A DNA stretch of 64,000 bases from Pedobacter sp. Bi126 (GTDB lineage: Bacteria; Bacteroidota; Bacteroidia; Sphingobacteriales; Sphingobacteriaceae): assembly GCF_918698245.1 (NCBI RefSeq), contig NZ_CAKKMS010000007.1, forward strand, positions 124,001 through 188,000, given 5' to 3'. Each line of letters starts with the position of its first letter. Position 1 is the first letter of the stretch. Shown here one piece after another: positions 32,865 to 41,848 of this stretch. Both the position numbers and the translations under genes were made by a program. The notes below the pieces were generated by a model. The model saw nothing but the letters and a program-made list of their open reading frames with translations, was not told where the DNA came from and did not search any database.

Positions 32865-35282
32865 CTACATTTTACCAACCACCTTTTTAACTTGCACCGA
32901 ATCCTTTTTCGGTAGGATGGGTTTAATGCCAAAATTGGCCGTGTCTGCTGGTTTAGTTTGTGGCAATTTCTTCTCCACATTTAAGCTGTCTTTTCCCAAT
33001 GTGATTTTTGTTTTAACCGCAGGTGCCGCTGTTGCTGGTTTATTTGTAGGGGCTGTTGTTTTAGCACCAGCCACAGTTTTGCCCGCAACTGTTTTGGCCT
33101 TTGCTTTGGGTTTAGGTTTTCCAGATGAGCCAATGGCATCTTTTTTTGATTTTGGGCGTTCGGTAGGTTTCCATGAAAACCCTTTTAAAACATGATCTTT
33201 TGCAATGGTGTTTTCCGGATTCAAAGCTCCCTCTATTCCCTTGATATAAACAATTTCCTCAATGGCATTTTCATTATCCTTGAAGATGAATTTTATCCTG
33301 CTGCTTAGGGTTTGATTCATTTCTTTATACACCTTTGTACTGTCATCCTGGGTGTAATAAATACTTTCGGCATTGCCATCTACATATAGGTTCTTAAATT
33401 TTCCGTTGGTAAAGAAACCAGTCATTAACCTTCCTTTTATTTGGTTAAACCTTAGCGAATCTTTTGGTGTATTGACTAAAAATGCATTTCTAAATGCCTG
33501 TAAATTATTTAGCTTTTTATTCTTGAACTGAACAAAGATGGTATCGCCAACCTGTTGAGAACCTTCTGACCAGATAATCGGATTACTGTAGCAGCGTAGC
33601 GTAGAATCGGCACTGGTATAAAAAAGGCTGTCGGTTTTAGCCTGTATATTAGTTTTAAAAATCTTAACACCGTGGTAAGCCTTAATGATACGGGTTTGAA
33701 CGGTATCAGCCGGGTTAAATTTGGCCGTATCAGTCTTTAATGCACCAGCTTTTAAGTTTCCCAGCGCTTTTGTTAAACTATCTTTAGCGCCAGCTTTTGT
33801 AATCTTTTTTTGCAGGCTATCAATTTTCGTTTTTGAAAGATCCTTTACAATTGGAGAAGCCTTATCGGTGATCTTTTTTTGTAAGCTATCGATTTTTGTT
33901 TTCGGTACATCTTTTACTATCGAATTGGCTTTATCAGCCAGCTTTTTCAGGCTATCGGTTTTAAGTTTAGGCAGGTTTTTGATAATGGAATCAGCCTTGT
34001 TCTTTAAAAGATTGTTTTTCTGCAAACTATCAAGGTTAAGCTTGGGCAGATCTTTGCCAAGCGAATCTACTTTCGATTTTAGGCTATCGATACTTTTGTC
34101 TTTCAGGTTAAGCGGATCTTCTGTTATCGCCTCACCCTTATTCTTTTTCTTCCTATCAGCCCTACTTATTTTTGCAGTATTGCGTTTATTTCGGTCGTCT
34201 TTTAGTGTGCTTTGTGTTTCAGGTTTCTCCTTGGGTTCTGTGGTTCCCTTTTTCTCACCGGTATCTTCATCATCTTCTCCAACCTGATTGTCGGCTTTAA
34301 TCGAAATTTTAGGGATCAGCTTTAATGTTTTTTGCAGCACCATCTGCGTTTCTAAAGTATCGGCACCCATCCATAAACTATCTGGCCTTTTTTTATTCTT
34401 CACCATTATAGAATCTTCCGTGCCAATGCCAAGATATGCATTTCGTGTAACCAATGTCCTTTGATCCAGTTTATAATAATAGCCCAAATCACCGAACATT
34501 TTCATCTTATCTTTCGTATCGGAAAAAATAATGTTTTTTACTGCTTTACCAATGCCTTTCTTCCCGAAATAATACAAACTATCACCTTTTAACGATCTCG
34601 TACCCTGGGTATAAAGGTTTTTCTTTCCAAAAAAAGCATCCTCAGTCATCGTATTATACTGACCATTTTCGGTGTAAAGATTATCGTCTTTTCCTTTGAT
34701 ATTTGTAGGGCCATAAAAGTAGGTCCATTTATCCTGAGTATTATAGCTCATCGTATCCGATTTTATGACCGATTGAGGCGTAACTACTACCACATCATAT
34801 TTAAAGTAGGCTACGTTCCTTTGACTAAAATAATAGCCATTTTTACTCGTTACTGTCACCTCTTGATTTACAATTTTTCCTCCACTGGTATAAGTGCCTA
34901 TCTTGCTGAGGGTATTGTAATCTAAAATATTGGTGGTTAAGGTGGATGTTGGGTCTTTCATCACCACATTTCCGGTTAAATGCGCATGTTTTTTATTTCC
35001 ATCATACTCCAATTGATCTGAATAAATATCAGTGGTAAGCTGGTTGATATGTACATTTTTAAAAGCTTCGAAATAGTTCCGCTCGCTATAAAATACAGCG
35101 CTATCGCAGGTCAAAGTTGCATTATCTTGTTGGAAAACAGGGTTTCGTAGGTAGTTTACCTTATTCTTAAGATCGCCTGTTATTTTTGTGAACGATACGA
35201 TTTTAATCTTCGAAGCGGGTCGCTGACCGAATAAAAATACTGGACTGATTAAAAGAAATAAAAAGACAAATAGTTTTTGCAC
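32865..35282 (-). CDS. OstA/LptA-like outer membrane biogenesis protein with low-complexity insert
   Basis: An 805-residue secreted protein with signal peptide ending VFLFGQ. The N-terminal half (about 25-330) and the part from about 555 to 710 are OstA/LptA-type beta-taco repeats (LTCDSAVFYSERNYFEAFKNV, YDGNKKHAHLTGNVVMKD, then SADSTLRCYSNPIIWSE). Between them lies an insert (about 345-540) of Lys/Asp/Ser-rich repeats such as PKTKIDSLQKKITDKA. The C-terminus is Lys/Pro/Ala-rich. It likely takes part in LPS or lipid A transport, as LptA/OstA do. The start is GTG at 35282. A BF-type TAACTTTG box is 4 to 12 bases upstream, so the leader is very short. Confidence 0.82.
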   Translation of the reverse strand: MQKLFVFLFLLISPVFLFGQRPASKIKIVSFTKITGDLKNKVNYLRNPVFQQDNATLTCDSAVFYSERNYFEAFKNVHINQLTTDIYSDQLEYDGNKKHAHLTGNVVMKDPTSTLTTNILDYNTLSKIGTYTSGGKIVNQEVTVTSKNGYYFSQRNVAYFKYDVVVVTPQSVIKSDTMSYNTQDKWTYFYGPTNIKGKDDNLYTENGQYNTMTEDAFFGKKNLYTQGTRSLKGDSLYYFGKKGIGKAVKNIIFSDTKDKMKMFGDLGYYYKLDQRTLVTRNAYLGIGTEDSIMVKNKKRPDSLWMGADTLETQMVLQKTLKLIPKISIKADNQVGEDDEDTGEKKGTTEPKEKPETQSTLKDDRNKRNTAKISRADRKKKNKGEAITEDPLNLKDKSIDSLKSKVDSLGKDLPKLNLDSLQKNNLLKNKADSIIKNLPKLKTDSLKKLADKANSIVKDVPKTKIDSLQKKITDKASPIVKDLSKTKIDSLQKKITKAGAKDSLTKALGNLKAGALKTDTAKFNPADTVQTRIIKAYHGVKIFKTNIQAKTDSLFYTSADSTLRCYSNPIIWSEGSQQVGDTIFVQFKNKKLNNLQAFRNAFLVNTPKDSLRFNQIKGRLMTGFFTNGKFKNLYVDGNAESIYYTQDDSTKVYKEMNQTLSSRIKFIFKDNENAIEEIVYIKGIEGALNPENTIAKDHVLKGFSWKPTERPKSKKDAIGSSGKPKPKAKAKTVAGKTVAGAKTTAPTNKPATAAPAVKTKITLGKDSLNVEKKLPQTKPADTANFGIKPILPKKDSVQVKKVVGKM

Positions 35283-35286
35283 ACTA

Positions 35287-35343
35287 CAAAGTTAGTTTTT
35301 TGTTCCGAACGTTCGGAATACCAGTTAAAATTAAATATTTTTG
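35287..35343. promoter_or_regulatory. Divergent promoter region with perfect palindrome TTCCGAACGTTCGGAA
   Basis: Between the divergent OstA-like and tilS genes there is a perfect 16-base palindrome at 35303-35318. On the plus strand TATTTTTG at 35336-35343 fits TAnnTTTG; on the minus strand TAACTTTG at 35294-35287 does too. The palindrome lies where the -33 elements of both promoters would be. A TetR-like operator (CCGAACGTTCGG core) is a plausible reading. No TetR gene is visible nearby. Confidence 0.55.
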
Positions 35344-35347
35344 ATGG

Positions 35348-36679
35348 ATGTTACCCGTAAAACAATTTCAGGATTTTATTGAACAGCACCAGCTGTTTGT
35401 TCGGGCTAACAAAATCCTTTTGGCCGTAAGTGGGGGAAAAGACTCAGTATTAATGTTGCATTTGTTTAAAACAATAGGCGTTGATATTGGTGTGGCACAT
35501 TGTAATTTTAATTTACGGGCTGATGAGGCACAACGTGATGAAAGTTTTGTTGCGCTACTGGCCAAAAGTTTAGGATTACCTTTTTATATAACGCATTTTG
35601 ATACCAAAAAATATGCAGCCGAAAATAAAATTTCTACCCAGATGGCAGCACGCGATCTCCGCTATAACTGGTTTGAAGAAATTAGGCGTAAAGAAGGTTA
35701 CGATTATGTAGCCCTGGCCCAACATCAAAACGATGCGATAGAAACCGTACTCATTAACCTTACCCGTGGCACAGGCATAAGCGGATTGCATGGTATTTTA
35801 CCTAAACGTGATTTACTGATCAGACCCTTGCTCTTTTTAAACCGACAGCAGATTGATGAAATTGTAAGGACTAATAACATCGATTTTGTAGAAGATAGCT
35901 CAAACGCAAGTACAAATTATACACGGAATAAAATCAGATTACAGGTAGTACCGCATCTGCGGGAGATTAACCCTAATCTCGAAAAAACATTTGCCGAAAA
36001 TAGCTCACGCTTTGCTGAATTGGAGACTTTTTTAAATAGCCAGGTTCAGAAACTTGCAAATAAAATCCTAAATAAAAGGAATGATGGCATTTATATTCCT
36101 TTGGAGGAGGTTTCGAAATTGAACCCGCAAAAGCTCTTGCTTTACGAGTTACTTAAGCCATTTAATTTTGGTGAAAATGTAGTGCAGGAAATTTTAGACA
36201 GTTTAAGGGCTTTAAGCGGTACACATTTTTTTAGCGCCACGCATCAGGCCATTATCAATAGAAATGATCTGGTTATTGTTGAAAAAAACACATCGGTTAC
36301 TGCTAATCAGTTTATCCACCCAACAACTGAAAACATTGTTTTTGCTAATGATGAAATTTCGTTGAGGTTTACAGATGAAGTGAAATTCGAAATTAACTCG
36401 AATAAAGCGTTTGTAAATGCTGATAAATTAATTTTTCCTTTAGTGTTAAGGAATTGGCAAAATGGAGATAAATTTATTCCATTGGGTATGCGTAATCCCA
36501 AAAAAGTAAGCGATTATTTTATCGACGAGAAAGTTCCCCTACATTTGAAAAGCGTTACGCCGATTTTGGTTAACGGCAATGGTGAAATTGTTTGGATTGC
36601 TGGTATGCGGCAGGATAACCGATATAAATTAACTACAGCAACAAAAAAAGTTGCTATATTCGAACTCAAAATTAAATAA
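35348..36679 (+). CDS. tilS: tRNA(Ile)-lysidine synthase
   Basis: A 443-residue N-type ATP pyrophosphatase. The PP-loop is AVSGGKDSVL (about 25-34), and the typical SSNASTNYTRNKIR segment and C-terminal TilS domain (about 330-440, NWQNGDKFIPLGM) are present. It attaches lysine to C34 of tRNA-Ile2 so that AUA is read as isoleucine; essential. ATG at 35348 is used in place of a nearby ATG in another frame. Followed without spacing by a small PH-like membrane protein gene. Confidence 0.95.
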   Translation: MLPVKQFQDFIEQHQLFVRANKILLAVSGGKDSVLMLHLFKTIGVDIGVAHCNFNLRADEAQRDESFVALLAKSLGLPFYITHFDTKKYAAENKISTQMAARDLRYNWFEEIRRKEGYDYVALAQHQNDAIETVLINLTRGTGISGLHGILPKRDLLIRPLLFLNRQQIDEIVRTNNIDFVEDSSNASTNYTRNKIRLQVVPHLREINPNLEKTFAENSSRFAELETFLNSQVQKLANKILNKRNDGIYIPLEEVSKLNPQKLLLYELLKPFNFGENVVQEILDSLRALSGTHFFSATHQAIINRNDLVIVEKNTSVTANQFIHPTTENIVFANDEISLRFTDEVKFEINSNKAFVNADKLIFPLVLRNWQNGDKFIPLGMRNPKKVSDYFIDEKVPLHLKSVTPILVNGNGEIVWIAGMRQDNRYKLTTATKKVAIFELKIK

Positions 36680-37171
36680 GTGGAAAGCAAATACGCCTAT
36701 ATCGAAAAACAGTACATCGGCCGTGATTATGTTCGTATTTTCATTAGGCTTATTATGGCTGCGTTCTGTTTTGCAGCCTACGTTTATGAGCGCGATCGTG
36801 ACAATACACAAGATTTGTTCCTTGTTGTAGGCTTCGGGATCATCGGTGTTTCGATGCTTTTACTTTTCCTTATCCAGTACAAAATTGTGGTAGATAATGG
36901 CAGTATGATTTTGGATGGTCTTTGGACAACCAAACGTGTTAAGATTGATCTGAACAGTATTGTTGATGTTCGTAAGGCAACTTATAGCCGTTATTTTTTC
37001 AATAATCCGGTTTACAACCTGCACACAAAAGGTACGATCCGTTTTTATTCATCAGGTAAAGATGCGGTTGTTTTAACCGATCGCGATGGCTTGGAATATT
37101 TTATTGGTACCCAAAGGCCTAACGAACTTTTCCTTGTAATAAAAGAAGAAATGCGAAATCTCAAATCATAA
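36680..37171 (+). CDS. PH-like membrane protein, hypothetical
   Basis: A 163-residue protein with two transmembrane helices (about 20-37 and 47-65) and a C-terminal soluble domain with bacterial PH-like character (VVDNGSMILDGLWTTKRVKIDLNSIVDVRKAT, then DRDGLEYFIGTQRPNELFLVIKEE). A GTG start follows immediately after the tilS TAA, so translation is probably coupled. bPH proteins bind membranes; no role is known here. Confidence 0.72.
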   Translation: MESKYAYIEKQYIGRDYVRIFIRLIMAAFCFAAYVYERDRDNTQDLFLVVGFGIIGVSMLLLFLIQYKIVVDNGSMILDGLWTTKRVKIDLNSIVDVRKATYSRYFFNNPVYNLHTKGTIRFYSSGKDAVVLTDRDGLEYFIGTQRPNELFLVIKEEMRNLKS

Positions 37172-37273
37172 TTTGAGTGCAATAATTTTCCTCCAGTCTC
37201 TTATAAAATCTCTACTCAATATCTCGTCTTTTTTATTGCAATAAGCCGACACGCATTATACATTAAAATCGGG

Positions 37274-37281
37274 TACATTTG
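37274..37281 (+). promoter_or_regulatory. TACATTTG box upstream of bshA
   Basis: Matches the TAnnTTTG consensus of Bacteroidota promoters and lies 22 bases before the bshA ATG. No clear TTTG at -33 is seen. Confidence 0.5.
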
Positions 37282-37303
37282 CGATAACAACAATACATGT
37301 ACA

Positions 37304-38446
37304 ATGAAGATAGGAATTGTTTGCTACCCCACTTTTGGCGGTAGTGGAGTAGTTGCAACAGAACTTGGTAAAGCACTTGCTAACGAGGGACATCAGGTTC
37401 ACTTTATTACTTATAGTCAGCCTGCCAGGCTCGATTTCTTTTCTGCCAACCTGTTTTATCATGAGGTTTCGGTAAGGGATTATCCACTTTTTGATTATGC
37501 TCCTTACGAATCTGCTCTGGCCAGCAAACTGGTAGATGTTGTCCGTTTTGAACAATTGGATGTATTACACGTTCATTATGCCATTCCACATGCTTCTGCT
37601 GCTTTTATGGCGAAACAGATTTTGGCAAGTTATGGTATTCATATTCCGGTGGTAACTACTTTGCACGGTACCGATATTACTTTGGTGGGCAAAGACCCAA
37701 CTTATAAACCTGTGGTTACCTTTTCTATTAATCAAAGCGATGGTGTAACTACAGTATCAGAAGATTTAAAAGAAGATACTTATAACCATTTCGAGATTAC
37801 AAAAGAAATTAAGGTAATCCCAAATTTTATAGATTTTTCGCGCTTCAGTTTACAGGCAAAAGGTCACTTCAAAAAAGCAATCGCACCAAATAATGAAAGG
37901 ATTTTAATCCACACCAGTAATTTCAGGAAAGTAAAACGTACGGCTGATGTGATTAGGATTTTCGAAAAAGTACAGGCGGTTATTCCGTCGAAACTATTAA
38001 TGGTAGGCGATGGGCCTGAGCGTGCTTACGATGAGCAGCTTTGCAGATCGTTGAATATTTGCGAGAATGTAAGGTTTTTAGGTAAGCAAGATGCGGTTGA
38101 AGAAATCTTATCGGTTTCAGATCTTTTCTTAATGCCGTCAGAATCTGAAAGCTTCGGTTTAGCTGCATTAGAGGCAATGGCTTGTAAAGTGCCGGCAATT
38201 ACTACAAATGCGGGTGGTTTGCCTGAGCTGAACGTTGACGGATTTTGTGGCTACATGAGCAATGTTGGAGATGTAGATGCAATGGCGGCCCATGCCATTG
38301 AAATATTAAAGGATGATGAAACGCTGAATCGTTTCAAAGAAAATGCTTTTGCAAGGGCACAAGATTTTGACCTTAAAAAGATCCTTCCTGTTTATGTTAA
38401 CTATTATAAGGAAGTAATCGAAAACTCATTACAGCCTAAATATTAA
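37304..38446 (+). CDS. bshA: N-acetyl-alpha-D-glucosaminyl L-malate synthase (bacillithiol biosynthesis)
   Basis: A 380-residue GT4 glycosyltransferase. MKIGIVCYPTFGGSGVVATELG is the BshA N-terminal sequence, and TLHGTDITLVG, SEDLKEDTY and IPNFIDFSRF are typical too. The GT4 catalytic ESESFGLAALEAMAC (acid/base region) is intact. It joins UDP-GlcNAc and L-malate, the first step of bacillithiol synthesis. bshB and bshC are not in this window. With ypdA (54.6 kb) it supports bacillithiol as the main low-molecular-weight thiol. The gene ends before a terminator-like hairpin at 38486. Confidence 0.96.
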   Translation: MKIGIVCYPTFGGSGVVATELGKALANEGHQVHFITYSQPARLDFFSANLFYHEVSVRDYPLFDYAPYESALASKLVDVVRFEQLDVLHVHYAIPHASAAFMAKQILASYGIHIPVVTTLHGTDITLVGKDPTYKPVVTFSINQSDGVTTVSEDLKEDTYNHFEITKEIKVIPNFIDFSRFSLQAKGHFKKAIAPNNERILIHTSNFRKVKRTADVIRIFEKVQAVIPSKLLMVGDGPERAYDEQLCRSLNICENVRFLGKQDAVEEILSVSDLFLMPSESESFGLAALEAMACKVPAITTNAGGLPELNVDGFCGYMSNVGDVDAMAAHAIEILKDDETLNRFKENAFARAQDFDLKKILPVYVNYYKEVIENSLQPKY

Positions 38447-38485
38447 CAAATTAAGTCTCACGTTATATTTAACCACGGATAAAAG

Positions 38486-38516
38486 GATGCACACAGATGA
38501 TAAATCCGTGTGCATC
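38486..38516 (+). terminator. Hairpin downstream of bshA
   Basis: Stem GATGCACAC / GTGTGCATC with a 13-base loop, 40 bases after bshA. The following bases are CTGTTGTTAAAAAA, so the T-run is weak; a repeat of the CCACGGATAAAAGGATGC kind surrounds it. Confidence 0.55.
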
Positions 38517-38624
38517 TGTTGTTAAAAAACTTAAGTAAGAGACGGGAGAACTCGTTAGTTGATGATTCATATCAGCAATATTTAATAAAAGTAAACTTTC
38601 TCAAAATCAAATGATTATAAATCG

Positions 38625-38632
38625 TATCTTTG
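38625..38632 (+). promoter_or_regulatory. TATCTTTG box upstream of J-domain gene
   Basis: A perfect TAnnTTTG match 72 bases before the ATG of the J-domain/KTSC gene, giving a leader of about 65 bases. No TTTG is evident at -33. Confidence 0.5.
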
Positions 38633-38703
38633 CGGCTTGAAACGGTTTTGCAGATAAAGATCCCTAAATCATTTCGACAAAATTAAAAAAGAGGTTATCC
38701 CAA

Positions 38704-39150
38704 ATGAAGAAAATAGTTGATTACAGAAAGCTTTTGAGCGTAGATAAAAATGCTGAGTTAAAAGAGCTTAAATCTGTGTACCGCACATTGATGAAAGATT
38801 GTCACCCTGATAAATTTCAGCAGGAAGAAGAGAAATTAGATGCAGAAGCTAGAAGTAAAGAAATTATCGAAGCTTACCATTTCCTGGTAAGTATTGCGCC
38901 AGAAACACGCGAACAGAATATCGAAACGTACACGCAAACGACAACATTATCGAATATTCAGGATTTCGAATACAAACAACAGGTTTTAAATATCCAGTTT
39001 TTTGATGGAAGTGCTTACGAATATTTCGATGTACCAAAAGCAATCTACGTGAAATTGGTTAACGCCGATTCTCCTGGCCGTTTTGCCCGCAGACATATCT
39101 TTAATGAATTCCCATATCGCAATGTAGCCAGAGTTGCAGAACCTGCATAA
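38704..39150 (+). CDS. J-domain / KTSC-domain protein
   Basis: A 148-residue fusion. Residues 5-65 are a J domain with the Hsp70-stimulating motif HPD (CHPDKF). Residues 80-145 form a KTSC domain (YEYFDVPKAIYVKLVNADSPGRFARRHIF), named for similarity to the C-terminus of lysyl-tRNA synthetase-like proteins. It likely recruits DnaK to a specific partner bound by the KTSC part. Its gene is monocistronic, with a promoter box and terminator. Confidence 0.85.
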   Translation: MKKIVDYRKLLSVDKNAELKELKSVYRTLMKDCHPDKFQQEEEKLDAEARSKEIIEAYHFLVSIAPETREQNIETYTQTTTLSNIQDFEYKQQVLNIQFFDGSAYEYFDVPKAIYVKLVNADSPGRFARRHIFNEFPYRNVARVAEPA

Positions 39151-39171
39151 TAAGCGACCATATAATATTAA

Positions 39172-39204
39172 ATGGCCCCAATGAAAGTCGGGGCCATTTT
39201 TTTT
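39172..39204 (+). terminator. Terminator of J-domain gene
   Basis: Stem ATGGCCCC / GGGGCCAT with a 10-base loop, followed by eight T, 22 bases after the stop. Confidence 0.92.
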
Positions 39205-39489
39205 ATTCCGTTAATAGCGGATAATATTAGTTTTCTATCGATTGGTGCTATAAAGATGCTGAGCTAACTTACCATTGACAGGTTTAGGTAGAACGGTCGT
39301 CATCTCGACTGGAGTGCAATCCCGAACTTTCGGGAGAGAGATCTTTGAACCCAGTTAATTTAAAAGATTTTGCTTCGCAGAGCCTTCGGGTTCTCCTCCG
39401 AAGGGATTCCTTTGGAACACTGCGGTCAAAATGACGATTTATCTTAATCTGTCATCCCAGGTCCTTTGCTTTTTTCTAAAACTGAACGC
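39205..39489. repeat. GTCATCTCGAC palindrome, long form
   Basis: At about 39296-39437 lies an imperfect palindrome opening CGTCATCTCGACTGGAGTGC and closing GGAACACTGCGGTCAAAATGACG, with inner hairpins such as CCCGAACTTTCGGG. Shorter relatives are at 13044, 46555, 51552, 54471 and 61691. A CATCCCAGG / CTCAGGATGACG fragment follows. No gene. Confidence 0.75.
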
Positions 39490-40221
39490 TCAGGATGACG
39501 TGCGATCAAAATCAAGATGTTCTGACCATTGCAATTCTTTGGGCAAAGTCTGATTGCTGAATTCAAGATGAATTACCCTTCTTTTTTGATTGTTTGTTGT
39601 TCTGCTCGAACTGTGCAGGAGCAGTGGTTTCATAATCATCACACCACCTCTTTTTACGTTGCAACTTATTTCTTTTTCGATGTTCCAGTTTACGGTTTCG
39701 GGGCGGTAAATGCCTTTGCTATGCGAATTGGCAATTACTTTTAATGCACCGTTCTCCTCTTTTGTATCGTCGAGATGAATGCGGATGGTGAAATTGTTTT
39801 CGAGGATATTAAGTGGCGGTTGAACGGCAAACTGATTATGTTTATTAGTGTAAGGCCCAAAACCAGCTATTTCTACTTTCTGGTTAACTGAAATCGTTAA
39901 ATCCTGATGATAGGAAACAAACCAATTTGAAGTTTCGGGTTTGTCGAAATAGATCGATTTGACAAGAAAATAGTCTTGACCAAAAACCTCTTTTACGATG
40001 TGTCTGAGTTTGTGATTGAAAATAAGATGGATTGTTTCTGGAACTTCTTTTAAAAATTGACGTATCGCAAAAAGATCGTCCGATTTTCTAAAGGTTTCTT
40101 TTGTAGAATCTGTCCTGTTAATCGCTGCAAGGATATCTTCAACTTCCTGGTCTGTAAATACATCATCTACAACCGAAAAACCTAATTCCTGAGTTTCTTT
40201 TTCCTTAACCACCAAATCCAT
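39490..40221 (-). CDS. Phytanoyl-CoA dioxygenase (PhyH) family protein
   Basis: A 243-residue Fe(II)/2-oxoglutarate-dependent dioxygenase. The facial triad is predicted as H105 and D107 (YHQDLT) and H203 (LLLHSSS), with an Arg near 214 to hold 2-oxoglutarate. It hydroxylates an unactivated carbon of an unknown substrate. I use ATG at 40221; a GTG three bases earlier is equally possible. It follows the SRPBCC gene by four bases, so the two likely form one operon. Confidence 0.87.
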   Translation of the reverse strand: MDLVVKEKETQELGFSVVDDVFTDQEVEDILAAINRTDSTKETFRKSDDLFAIRQFLKEVPETIHLIFNHKLRHIVKEVFGQDYFLVKSIYFDKPETSNWFVSYHQDLTISVNQKVEIAGFGPYTNKHNQFAVQPPLNILENNFTIRIHLDDTKEENGALKVIANSHSKGIYRPETVNWNIEKEISCNVKRGGVMIMKPLLLHSSSRTTNNQKRRVIHLEFSNQTLPKELQWSEHLDFDRTSS

Positions 40222-40225
40222 CACC

Positions 40226-40720
40226 TCAATTATTCAACATGGGTTTAAAGCGGTTATCCTTATTTCTTAAGTCCAAACCACCTTCGTAAACGGATTTTAA
40301 ATTAACCAAATAAAAACTCCAACCGTTATGACAACCTAAGCGAATATTTCTTTTCGCATTTTCATCTAAAGGAATATTCTTTTGCGTCAACTCTACAACT
40401 ACATACTCAAACTCTTCTCTGAGTTTAATGTCGACCAAACATTCGCCTGCAAAAGTAAATTGAAGTTCATTTTTGCCATTGGCTTCAGTTATGCTTCCTT
40501 TTTCAATATCATCATACAGATACCAGATCCATTTGTATTTATCGCCTTTCAATGCGTTTTGCGTTTTGTTGAGCAATACGTTGTTTTCGTCAGAAAATTC
40601 CGCCTCACTTAAAAACCATTTCTCAATTTCGCTGGCTTTTGTCCAGGCATTGTACATATCCTCAAGTTTAGCTTTAACAGCAATCTTGATGGTGAATCTG
40701 GTCCAATCGAAGTTTTCCAT
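40226..40720 (-). CDS. SRPBCC (AHSA1/START-like) domain protein
   Basis: A 164-residue single-domain protein of the SRPBCC fold. DWTRFTIKIAVKAKLEDMYNAWTKASEIEKWF is the typical AHSA1 first strand and helix, and the final LGCHNGWSFYLVNLKSVYEGG helix closes the cavity. Members bind hydrophobic ligands or assist Hsp90-like folding. Ligand unknown. Operon with the PhyH gene, suggesting a shared small-molecule or stress role. Confidence 0.85.
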   Translation of the reverse strand: MENFDWTRFTIKIAVKAKLEDMYNAWTKASEIEKWFLSEAEFSDENNVLLNKTQNALKGDKYKWIWYLYDDIEKGSITEANGKNELQFTFAGECLVDIKLREEFEYVVVELTQKNIPLDENAKRNIRLGCHNGWSFYLVNLKSVYEGGLDLRNKDNRFKPMLNN

Positions 40721-40738
40721 TGGCTTAATTTTAGGTGA

Positions 40739-41848
40739 TTAATTAAAAACTAAACAAACTGGCGCGCCAACATCAATGCGTTTACCGCTATCGGTTAATT
40801 TGCCAGTGGTTTTATTTCGGTTAAAAATAACGATGTTATTGGTGTATTGATGGCCTATCAATAGAAATTTTCCAGTCGGATCAATCGTAAAGTTTCTTGG
40901 CCCTTTGCCGAGTGTACTGACTGTTTCGATAAATTTCAATTTTCCGGTCGGTAGAATGGAAAAGGCAGAAATGCTATTGGCATCTCCACGGTTGGTTTCG
41001 TAAAGAAATTTTCCGTCAGCCGAAACATGGATGTCGGCACCATCAATTTTTCCGGTAAAATCTTTTGGCGTAGTACCAATTTCCTGAATTTTGGTTAAAC
41101 TTCCATTCGAATAGGCGAAAACCGTTATGCTGCCATTAAATTCGTGCGCTAAATAGGCAAATTTCCCATTTGGACTAAAAGTGATGTGCCTGGGACCAGT
41201 GCCTGCATTGGTTTTAATTACCGACTTAACGGTTAATATTTTTTCTTTTGAGGAAGGGTTGTAGTTGTAGATATAAGTTTGATCTTCACCCAGATCGTTA
41301 ACAATTAAATATTTGTGATCTGGCGTAAATTTAACCATATGCACATGTGCACTTTCTTGTCTGCCTTTAGGATCGATGCTTTTTCCGGTATGTTTAATCA
41401 CTTGCAAAGCTGCTGTTAAGGCGCCATCAGTCTTGCGTGCGAATACCGCTAAACTGCCTCCGCTATAATTCGCAACAATAACATTTTTGGCATCAACGGT
41501 AATAAAACAAGGATCGGCGCCGTGGCTGTCTACCTTATTTAAAAAAGTTAAAGCACCTGTTGTTGCGTTGTATTTAAAAGCACTAACTGTGCTGGTGGCT
41601 CCGGTTTCATTAACTACATAAACAAATTTCTGATCTGGAGAAACAGCCAGATAACTCGGGTTCGCCGTGTTTTTTGTGATGCTTTTTACCGTTGTAGCTG
41701 CGGTTGAAGTATTAAAGTTGTAAGTATAGATTCCTTCGCTTTTTCCAGGTGCGGTATAGGTGCCAACAATGAGGTTGTAATTGGTTTTTTGCGCAAATGT
41801 TAGCGTTGATAGTATAGAAAGTATAAATACTGAACTAATTTTTTTCAT
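40739..41848 (-). CDS. Lactonase family protein (6-phosphogluconolactonase-like beta-propeller)
   Basis: A 369-residue secreted beta-propeller protein, with signal peptide 1-20 ending LSTLTFAQ. Seven-bladed lactonase features include NLIVGTYTAPGKSEGIYTYNF at the start, PSYLAVSPDQKFVYVVNE and GTGPRHITFSPNGKFAYLAHE, and the final RNFTIDPTGKFLLIGHQ. It resembles the Pgl and carboxymuconate cyclase-like group. A periplasmic location argues against a pentose-phosphate role; the substrate may be an extracytoplasmic sugar lactone. The ATG at 41848 gives the best signal peptide. Confidence 0.87.
   Translation of the reverse strand: MKKISSVFILSILSTLTFAQKTNYNLIVGTYTAPGKSEGIYTYNFNTSTAATTVKSITKNTANPSYLAVSPDQKFVYVVNETGATSTVSAFKYNATTGALTFLNKVDSHGADPCFITVDAKNVIVANYSGGSLAVFARKTDGALTAALQVIKHTGKSIDPKGRQESAHVHMVKFTPDHKYLIVNDLGEDQTYIYNYNPSSKEKILTVKSVIKTNAGTGPRHITFSPNGKFAYLAHEFNGSITVFAYSNGSLTKIQEIGTTPKDFTGKIDGADIHVSADGKFLYETNRGDANSISAFSILPTGKLKFIETVSTLGKGPRNFTIDPTGKFLLIGHQYTNNIVIFNRNKTTGKLTDSGKRIDVGAPVCLVFN

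Noticed and set aside
33721..34287. A 188-codon plus-strand frame opposite the OstA-like insert
   Set aside because: It is the antisense of the Lys/Ser repeats, giving Phe/Leu/Ser-rich nonsense. The OstA-like frame has signal peptide and domain matches.
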